Assembly (NCBI GenBank): GCA_963748385.1 | Contig: CAVVIQ010000016.1 | Span: forward strand, 70,662 to 134,661 | DNA length: 64,000 nt | Source: Rhodoblastus sp963748385 | Lineage (GTDB): Bacteria; Pseudomonadota; Alphaproteobacteria; Rhizobiales; Beijerinckiaceae | Reading direction: 5' to 3' | Shown: positions 58,638 to 64,000 of the stretch, piece after piece | How positions within the stretch are numbered: the stretch's first letter is position 1 | How the letters are laid out: the number at the start of each line of letters is the position of its first letter | Program-made: the position numbers and the translations under genes | Notes under the pieces: model-generated | Told to the model about the DNA's origin: nothing | Seen by the model: the letters and a program-made list of their open reading frames with translations, nothing else | Databases searched by the model: none

Positions 58638-59041
58638 CTTGTATCGAACTCGATTTAGGCGAACACGATCGCCAAATTAAGCAGACGACCAATCCTTCCC
58701 TCCCCGCAAACCGGCGCATTCCGGGCGGGTTCGATGAAGCAGCGGGCACGACCCATCGTCCCGTCTCCTTCCCGCAATTGCAGCCGACAGCCGCCAAGAC
58801 CGCCGGCGCAGTGAGCGATAAGGTGGGGCTCTCGCACAATTCAGATCTAGTTTTTGGGGAATTTTCCAGCTGAATCCGGTCTTGGGCCGAAGGTCTGGTT
58901 CGGAACAGCGAACGGTCAGAGGCGCGACGGCAACGATGCGCCATGAGCGGAAGTTCCGTGACGGATGAATGAATCCGTGTCTTCAGCACGAAGCCGCCTT
59001 CTCAATCACGCTAAGTTCGAATGGCCGACTGTAATAACACA

Positions 59042-59296
59042 TTACTTGGGAGCACTGGGCGTCTCGGGAGCGCTGGGTTTCTCGGGAGCAGTGGACTTCT
59101 CAGGAGCAGTGGGGGCCTCTGCAAAGCTGCGATATGCGGCCGCCGGCCAAGACAACGCTCTCGGCAACGCTGCTACAACGCTCTCAACGAATTGTGACGC
59201 GGGAGCGGTGCTCCAGCTTGCTTTGATCGTAGGCGCCAGCGTGACGCCAACGCCGACAAGATAAGCAATCACTAACAGGGCGATAAGTCCGCGCAT
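59042..59296 (-). CDS. Small membrane protein with Pro/Glu/Lys C-terminal repeats
   Basis: An 84-residue protein. A single N-terminal helix (GLIALLVIAYLVGVGVTLAP) is followed by a short soluble part (ASQFVESVVAALPRALSWPAA) and a tail of four units of the type (S/T)APE(K/T). It is not a recognised family, but similar one-helix proteins are common in Rhizobiales. GGAGGGGGACGTG directly precedes ATG 59296, which supports the start. Confidence 0.6.
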   Translation of the reverse strand: MRGLIALLVIAYLVGVGVTLAPTIKASWSTAPASQFVESVVAALPRALSWPAAAYRSFAEAPTAPEKSTAPEKPSAPETPSAPK

Positions 59297-59564
59297 CACG
59301 TCCCCCTCCACGGCGTCAGTCAGTTTCAGCCGAACCAGAACTGAAACTCTTGGGCTGCCAATGCCCTTGAATGATACCGTCGTTCAATCGACGCTCGATA
59401 GAATTGGAATATACTTACGGCCCTTTGTCAGACGAAGCATCGGGGGTTGCATCTCAATCTCAACGAGACGGCAGCCTTGATCTCCGCCAAAAACGCAAAT
59501 GGACGATCCGCCCGACTGGCCTCGAAATTATCATCATGCCGATCGTCGAACCGGGTGTTCCGCG

Positions 59565-59714
59565 CTATTTGGTTTCAATTGACATCCCTTTTGGGCCGAC
59601 CCGAATTTCTAAGCCCTGTGGCTGCTTCCGGGCCTGGTAAAGCTGGTAGCCAAGCACGCTGGCGATCACGACGAGGGCGCCGATGACGAGATAAATCATG
59701 TTGCCGCGGTTCAT
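59565..59714 (-). CDS. 49-residue single-helix membrane protein
   Basis: ATG 59714 opens a 49-codon frame starting MNRGNMIYLVIGALVVIAS, with a transmembrane helix (about 6-24), then YQLYQARKQPQGLEIRVGPKG and a short end. The pattern short N terminus, one helix, YQ-rich linker, then (L/I)EI.VG..G(M/I)SIE is one I recognise from small conserved Rhizobiales membrane proteins of unknown role. Codon usage and the clean hydrophobic profile favour a real gene over the longer overlapping frame on the other strand. Confidence 0.7.
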   Translation of the reverse strand: MNRGNMIYLVIGALVVIASVLGYQLYQARKQPQGLEIRVGPKGMSIETK

Positions 59715-60085
59715 TGCCTGTGATCTCGGTACGGGAAGGCGCGTGCGAGCGATCTTCGTTCAGATGGCGAGCCTGTTTCGTTTAGACTTTACGAAACGCT
59801 CACGCAAGATGGCGCCCATGGAAACGACCCGGATGCGAAAATCAGGTTTGGCGTGACCGACGGCTTCATTGGGATGTCGCATCGGTCGCCGTTACGCCTC
59901 AAAGTTTCAGCGTTGAGTATTTTCCGATTCTTACGTCAGGCATTTCCTTCAAGCAAAATACGATTGCCGGCAAGACACCAAAAAATCCTTCGCCCGCAGT
60001 GATCGGCGGGCGACGAGCGGGGAATTCTGCGCTTCCGACAACGAACCTACGGCCCAGTCAACCATCTCATTGCGAAGGCGGTCCA
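59715..60085. other. Gene-free gap with an inverted repeat
   Basis: About 370 bases without a credible gene. GTTTCGT (59775-59781) and ACGAAAC (59791-59797) form a perfect 7-bp inverted repeat upstream of the 49-residue protein gene, possibly an operator. Confidence 0.4.
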
Positions 60086-60325
60086 ATGAACATCATCCCG
60101 GTAATCATCTATGCTGCGGAGTTGGCGCTGGCGGCGATCATCCTGTTCTACGTCATCGAGATGCTGACCATGCCCGCGAACATGAAGCGGGTCTGTCAGG
60201 CGCTGATCGTTCTGATCGCAGCGCTTTCGGTGATCGGATTGCTGCTCGGCTCCGAGCCGGCGCGGGGGGCGCGCATCGGACCGATATCGCCGAATTCGCT
60301 GACCAATCCGAGCATCATCCCGTAG
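60086..60325 (+). CDS. Small two-helix membrane protein
   Basis: A 79-residue protein with two hydrophobic helices (PVIIYAAELALAAIILFYVIEML and CQALIVLIAALSVIGLLLG) joined by TMPANMKR. A short polar end (GARIGPISPNSLTNPSII) follows. No known family is recognised. GAAGGCGG precedes ATG 60086. It could be a small subunit or stress protein of the membrane. Confidence 0.55.
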   Translation: MNIIPVIIYAAELALAAIILFYVIEMLTMPANMKRVCQALIVLIAALSVIGLLLGSEPARGARIGPISPNSLTNPSIIP

Positions 60326-60443
60326 GGTTTTTCCGCTTCACATGACTGGGTGGATGCCGGCAATGCAGGGCGGCCGTCTTCTAAAGCGAATGTAATTAGT
60401 CGATCGACAACAGCTTCGAGCCAACCGCCGAATTGAAACTTCC

Positions 60444-60917
60444 ATGAAATATGTGAATGCGCTCCTTGCCTCCGACGAAACCATCCGTTTCGAAACGCGG
60501 CAGCATTGGCTCGTCTATGGCTACGCTATCTTCATGCTCGCATTGCTCGTCGCAAGCCTTGCTCTGTCCCAGAGCCTCCACGGCGAAAAATTCCTCATCG
60601 CTATGTTCCTGGTCCCGCTCTCCGGCATAGCCGCTCTCTTCGGCTGGCTTCGCCGCGCGGCGACGGTCATCGCCGTGACCAACCATCGCTTGATTTGCAA
60701 GTACGGCCTTATCTCTCGTCACACTGTCGAAATGAACCTCGACAAGATCGAGAGCGTCGACGTGGACCAGACCGTTCCCGGTCGAATTTTTGGCTTCGGA
60801 ACGGTCACCATTCGCGGCGTCGGCACAACTATTGATCCGATCCGCGGCATCGCCCGATCCTGTCGGCCTTCGGCAGGCAGTCCTTGCCCGTCCTTGACGC
60901 CCGACGCCGCGAAATGA
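60444..60917 (+). CDS. Bacterial PH-domain (YdbS/bPH2-like) membrane protein with C-terminal frameshift
   Basis: As written, 157 residues. Two helices (WLVYGYAIFMLALLVASLALS; IAMFLVPLSGIAALFGWL) are followed by a PH domain (VIAVTNHRLICKYGLISRHTVEMNLDKIESVDVDQ ... IFGFGTVTIRGVGTTIDPIRGIA). After GIA the sequence becomes nonsense (RSCRPSAGSP). Dropping one C from 60853-60855 gives GIADPVGLRQAVLARP and a stop at 60895, the ending usual for the family (150 residues). The defect touches only the last helix. No function is known. Confidence 0.75.
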   Translation: MKYVNALLASDETIRFETRQHWLVYGYAIFMLALLVASLALSQSLHGEKFLIAMFLVPLSGIAALFGWLRRAATVIAVTNHRLICKYGLISRHTVEMNLDKIESVDVDQTVPGRIFGFGTVTIRGVGTTIDPIRGIARSCRPSAGSPCPSLTPDAAK

Positions 60918-61125
60918 TCGCAGGGAGCAGGAGTCTAGGCGTGCAGCGAAAATCGCGCCGCGGACCCTGAGAGCCGGGCGTGACGACACAGCTTTGGACC
61001 GTCGGCGTGGCGGGGCGGGCGACAGGGGTTTGACGAATGGCCATGCTCATTTTTTGGCGATGTCACGGTACGCAATGACAACCTTGCGGACGAAGTCCGA
61101 GAGACTGCCAGCGGGCGTCTTGTCC

Positions 61126-61896
61126 ATGAGTTTGAGCCGATTCGTCGCGACGGTCGGCGCTGCTGTCTTCATGTTGTTTGTCTATGGGTTCCCCGCAATT
61201 TCGGGAGACGTCTCTCCGTCGCTGCGACGATCGCCAGCCGCCCTGGAACCAGGCGCCGACATTCCGACGCCCCCGCCGCGTCCGACCGGGTTTGGTCCTC
61301 CTCAATCCACCGGAACACGTCCGCAAGAGGCCGCCCCTCCGCCCGAGGCGGCTTGCGCGCACGCGATGACAAGCGGGCGCCTCGTCGCGGTGTTGGTCGC
61401 GCCCGTGGTCGGACCGGGTCAATGCGGCATCGCCGCCCCGTTGCAGCTCAGCGCCATCATTCTTGCCGACGGCGCGCGCGTTCCCATGGAGCCGGAACCG
61501 CTGCTGCGATGCGACTTCGCCGAGGCGCTCGCAGACTGGGTGCGCAAGGACATAGCGCCGCTCGCCCAAACGGCCGGCGGCGGTCTTACAAAAATCCTCG
61601 GGTCCGATGGCTATGAGTGCCGTGGCCGCAACCGCGAGATCGGCGCGATCATCAGTGAACACGCCACGGGAAACGCCTTGGATCTACGTGGTTTCAAGCT
61701 CCATGACGGGCGGACTTTTTTGATCGAAAGCGCGAACGAAGATCTCGATTCCATGACGCAGATACGCGACACAAGCTGTGCGCGCTTCACCACCGTGCTT
61801 GGGCCGGGCTCGGACGGCTACCACCAAAGCCACATGCATGTTGATCTCGAGGTGCGGCACAACGGCTATCGCATCTGCCAATGGGATATGGAATAG
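61126..61896 (+). CDS. Extensin-like C-terminal domain protein
   Basis: An exported protein of about 256 residues. A signal peptide or anchor (FVATVGAAVFMLFVYGFPAISG) and a Pro-rich stretch (PTPPPRPTGFGPPQ) precede the extensin-like domain: CGIAAPLQLSAIIL, LLRCDFAEALADWV, GSDGYECRGRN, SEHATGNALDLRGFKL, HQSHMHVDLE. The HATGNALD..H.H.D pattern resembles metallo-peptidases acting on the cell wall. ATG 61126 is one of several possible starts (also 61060 and 61075). Confidence 0.75.
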   Translation: MSLSRFVATVGAAVFMLFVYGFPAISGDVSPSLRRSPAALEPGADIPTPPPRPTGFGPPQSTGTRPQEAAPPPEAACAHAMTSGRLVAVLVAPVVGPGQCGIAAPLQLSAIILADGARVPMEPEPLLRCDFAEALADWVRKDIAPLAQTAGGGLTKILGSDGYECRGRNREIGAIISEHATGNALDLRGFKLHDGRTFLIESANEDLDSMTQIRDTSCARFTTVLGPGSDGYHQSHMHVDLEVRHNGYRICQWDME

Positions 61897-61983
61897 CAAG
61901 CGCGAAGAGCCAATTGGGCGACTCCTGCGCCAATTGACCTGCCCCCGGAGAACTCGGCCATTTTGAACTGGAATTTTCCGATT

Positions 61984-62439
61984 ATGGTCCCTGATCGGGA
62001 CCAAGGAGAGTTGGCGCGCGCCCTGGGCTTCGCCGCCCGCTTCGTCTCGGGCTATATCTATGTGCCGGATCGCGACGTCGACGAACGCCATCTCGGCGGC
62101 GGCTCGACGCACGCATGGCACCAGATCTATCTGCCCGGCGCGGGCTGGGTCGAATTCGATCCGACCAATGGCATCGTCGGCGGCAGGGATCTCATTCGCG
62201 TGGCCGTGGCAAGGGAGGCGCATCAGGCCATTCCCCTTCACGGATCCTATTTCGGCGACCCCGCGGACGACGCGGGAATGGAGGTCTCCGTCCTTCGACG
62301 CCTCCCCGAAAGCGCGCCTTTGGCCACGGACGATCGGAACCTTTCGCGACAGGGTGGAATTTCCGACAAGGCGCGCCTCTCGAACGCGTCATGGGGTGCG
62401 GACAAAACGGCAGAGCAACGCAAACACGAGGAGCGCTAG
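61984..62439 (+). pseudogene. 5'-truncated transglutaminase-like gene
   Basis: The frame codes the C-terminal part of a transglutaminase-like protein: LARALGFAARFVSGYIYVP, GGSTHAWHQIYLPGAGWVEFDPTNG with catalytic His and Asp, and DLIRVAVAREAHQAIP. The N-terminal domain and the segment with the catalytic Cys are missing. Upstream, the match ends abruptly about 90 bases after the extensin-like gene. The ATG at 61984 (or TTG at 61963) may be used, but the product cannot be a complete enzyme. An intact relative follows four bases later. Confidence 0.75.
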
Positions 62440-62442
62440 AAG

Positions 62443-63264
62443 ATGCTTATCCAGGCTGGATTTGACATCGCATTCGAATGTCCGACGCGGACGCCGATGT
62501 TGCTTCAGCTCAACGTCCATCCGTCGCGCGAAGCGGATCTGCTTTCGTCGGATCTCATCACCTCGGTTCCGCCTCTGCCGATGCGGTCCTATCTCGATCT
62601 TTTCGGCAATCGCGTGACACGTCTGGAAGTCCCGCCGGGCCTGGTCACCTTCAGCGACCGCTTCGTGATCCATGATTCCGGCCAGCCCGATGAAACGCCG
62701 CCCGACAGGGATTTGACGCCGATCGTTGATCTCCCCGACGAGGTGTTGCTGTTTCTCGTTTCAAGCCGCTATTGCGACAGCGACAAGCTCGCCGATTTCG
62801 CGTGGTCGACGTTTGGAACAATTGGCGGCGGCTACAGGCGCGTTCAGGCGATCTGCGACTTTGTTCATTGGAAAATCCGCTTCTCTTATCCCGATGCGCG
62901 CCCGACGCGTTGCGCCAGCGATTCCATGCATGAAGGTGTTGGCGTCTGTCGCGACTTCGCCCATCTCGCGATCGCGCTTTGCCGCTGCCTGAACATTCCC
63001 GCGCGCTATTGCACCGGCTATCTGGGCGACATTGGCGTGCCACCCGATATCAACCCGATGGATTTCAGCGGCTGGGCCGAGGTCTTTCTTGACGGGCGGT
63101 GGTGGACCATGGACGCGCGTCACAACCATCCGCGCATCGGCCGCATCGTCATGGGACGCGGCCGCGACGCGGCCGACGTTCCCATCTCGACAGCCTTCGG
63201 CGTCGCCAATCTCGTGCGCTTCGAGGTGCTCACCGACGAAGTGGCGCCATCTCACATCCCGTAA
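62443..63264 (+). CDS. Transglutaminase-like cysteine peptidase family protein
   Basis: A 273-residue protein. The N-terminal beta domain (FDIAFECPTRTPMLLQLNVHPS ... GNRVTRLEVPPG) precedes the transglutaminase-like core with catalytic Cys in GVGVCRDFAHLAIAL and Asp in TMDARHNHPRIGRI. The position usually held by the catalytic His, expected as FHAW, reads FSGWAEVFLDGRWW, so His seems replaced. If so it may be a non-catalytic binding protein. It starts three bases after the stop of the truncated relative. Confidence 0.8.
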   Translation: MLIQAGFDIAFECPTRTPMLLQLNVHPSREADLLSSDLITSVPPLPMRSYLDLFGNRVTRLEVPPGLVTFSDRFVIHDSGQPDETPPDRDLTPIVDLPDEVLLFLVSSRYCDSDKLADFAWSTFGTIGGGYRRVQAICDFVHWKIRFSYPDARPTRCASDSMHEGVGVCRDFAHLAIALCRCLNIPARYCTGYLGDIGVPPDINPMDFSGWAEVFLDGRWWTMDARHNHPRIGRIVMGRGRDAADVPISTAFGVANLVRFEVLTDEVAPSHIP

Positions 63265-63300
63265 CGTGGATCGACGCGTCATCGTGATGCGGCGACTTGA

Positions 63301-63365
63301 GCATATTCCCAAAAAGTTGCAGACTTTTTGGACACGAATATGCGTTACAACAATGACTTATAGAC
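63301..63365 (+). repeat. Dispersed 60-base repeat, copy 2
   Basis: CATATTCCCAAAAAGT, loop, ACTTTTTGG, then ACACGAATATGCGTTACAAC and AATGACTTATAG. Hairpin arms are 63309-63317 and 63323-63331. Same order and spacing as the copy at 46883, with compensating changes in the stem (G-C to A-T), which suggests that the hairpin matters. Confidence 0.75.
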
Positions 63366-63432
63366 TTATTCCGATTCCGAAGGAACGGAAAAGGCTCTAG
63401 TGTCACGCCGCCCAAACCTCGCAGGAGCCGAC

Positions 63433-64000
63433 ATGAAAATTCTGATGGTTCTGACCTCCCACGACAAACTTGGCGCAACCGGCCAGAAGACGGGATTCTG
63501 GCTGGAGGAGTTCGCTGCCCCCTATTATGTGTTCGTGGATGCGGGCGCCGATGTCACGCTCGCTTCGCCCCTCGGCGGGCAACCGCCGGAAGATCCGAAA
63601 AGCGACGCGCCGGAGTCGCAGACCGACGCCACCCGGCGTTTCAGAGCAGACCCGGCGGCGGCAGCCGCGCTGGCCCACACGCTCAAACTGGGCGACCTTT
63701 CCCCAAAAGATTTCGACGCGATATTCTATCCCGGCGGCCATGGCCCGCTCTGGGATCTCGCGGAAGACAAAACGTCCATCGCGCTCATCGAAGGCGCGCT
63801 TGCGGCGGACAAGCCGGTCGCCGCGGTTTGCCATGCGCCAGGCGTCCTCCGACATGTGAAAACGCCGCGGGGGCGATCCGTGGTGGAAGGCAGGAAGGTC
63901 ACCGGCTTCACCAACAGCGAGGAGCAGGCGGTCGGGCTGACCGAGGTCGTGCCTTTTCTTGTCGAGGACATGCTTCGCGCCAACGGCGGAGATTATTCGA
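63433..64000 (+). CDS. DJ-1/PfpI-family protein (partial, runs off the window)
   Basis: At least 189 residues, open at the right edge. MKILMVLTSHDKLGATGQKTGFWLEE at the start (given here in part), DAIFYPGGHGPLWDLAEDK and the nucleophile-elbow AAVCHAPGVL with the reactive Cys mark the Hsp31/glyoxalase III-like branch of the DJ-1/PfpI family. TGFTNSEEQAVGLTEVVPFLVE also fits. These act as glutathione-independent glyoxalases or chaperone-like stress proteins. GCAGGAG precedes the ATG. The C terminus lies outside the window. Confidence 0.85.
   Translation, partial: MKILMVLTSHDKLGATGQKTGFWLEEFAAPYYVFVDAGADVTLASPLGGQPPEDPKSDAPESQTDATRRFRADPAAAAALAHTLKLGDLSPKDFDAIFYPGGHGPLWDLAEDKTSIALIEGALAADKPVAAVCHAPGVLRHVKTPRGRSVVEGRKVTGFTNSEEQAVGLTEVVPFLVEDMLRANGGDYS

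Larger units (their letters stand above)
58173..59041. other. Control region upstream of the cox operon and gene-free stretch
   Basis: About 870 bases with no credible gene. Near coxM lie an inverted repeat (58284-58302) and a pair of CTTAAGC/GCTTAAG elements (58352-58358, 58376-58382). Further right are a minus-strand terminator and one dispersed palindrome, listed separately. I find no convincing -35/-10 pair for coxM. Confidence 0.45.

Noticed and set aside
59371..59640. 89-codon plus-strand frame
   Set aside because: It overlaps the 49-residue minus-strand membrane protein, which has a far better hydrophobic profile, and has no ribosome site.

Overview
The window looks like chromosomal DNA of a GC-rich alphaproteobacterium of the Rhizobiales/Hyphomicrobiales type. 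Pointers are the CtrA/SciP cell-cycle regulators beside FliJ, a Rhizobium/Rhodobacter-type phospholipid N-methyltransferase, a form I CO dehydrogenase operon and many small secreted proteins typical of the order. A Beijerinckiaceae/Methylocystaceae-like host is my guess from gene content only. I see no phage, insertion sequence, CRISPR array or rRNA.

Layout: 0-2.1 kb, elongator tRNA-Met, pmtA and mnmA, all on the minus strand. 2.6-6.1 kb, a cell-cycle/flagellar island (sciP, a YbhN-type membrane protein, fliJ, ctrA, a CheY-like receiver). 6.2-11 kb, trxB, a small Cys-rich secreted protein, and glpD-glpK. 11.3-21.2 kb, a one-direction cluster I cannot match to a described system: an SCP2-like lipid-carrier protein, an RND adaptor and an RND pump with a long repeat-bearing cytoplasmic tail, three secreted proteins of extreme composition (Trp/Pro, Gly/Tyr/Arg, Gly/Pro/Met), a membrane-anchored TPR protein, a ParA/MinD-like ATPase, and a membrane protein with an almost pure methionine heptad coiled coil. 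21.2-24.7 kb, small secreted proteins. 24.8-32.8 kb, an AraC-type regulator divergent from an arylsulfatase group; a nested dyad lies between them.

33.4-46.5 kb is a tightly overlapping sugar-phosphate operon: glk-tkt-gnd-zwf-HAD-tal-pgi-(IolC-C-like aldolase)-pgl-GH15 glucoamylase. Together it could turn glycogen or maltodextrin into glucose, glucose 6-phosphate and the complete oxidative and non-oxidative pentose phosphate pathway. 47.2-58.2 kb holds moaA, convergent with a CO dehydrogenase operon: coxM-coxS-coxL (form I active-site motif), then maturation genes coxD-coxE-XdhC-coxG-XdhC and a MoeA-like/MobA-like fusion. 59-64 kb holds small membrane proteins, a PH-domain protein, an extensin-like protein, a truncated and an intact transglutaminase, and a DJ-1/PfpI protein running off the end.

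Three genes (DUF1254/DUF1214 at 28.8 kb, the first XdhC of the cox operon at 51.9 kb, the PH-domain gene at 60.8 kb) carry a single-base frameshift, each in a short C run. That pattern fits residual sequencing error at least as well as gene decay. Two families of dispersed palindromic repeats occur in the gene-free stretches at 32.9, 46.6-46.9, 58.6 and 63.3 kb.
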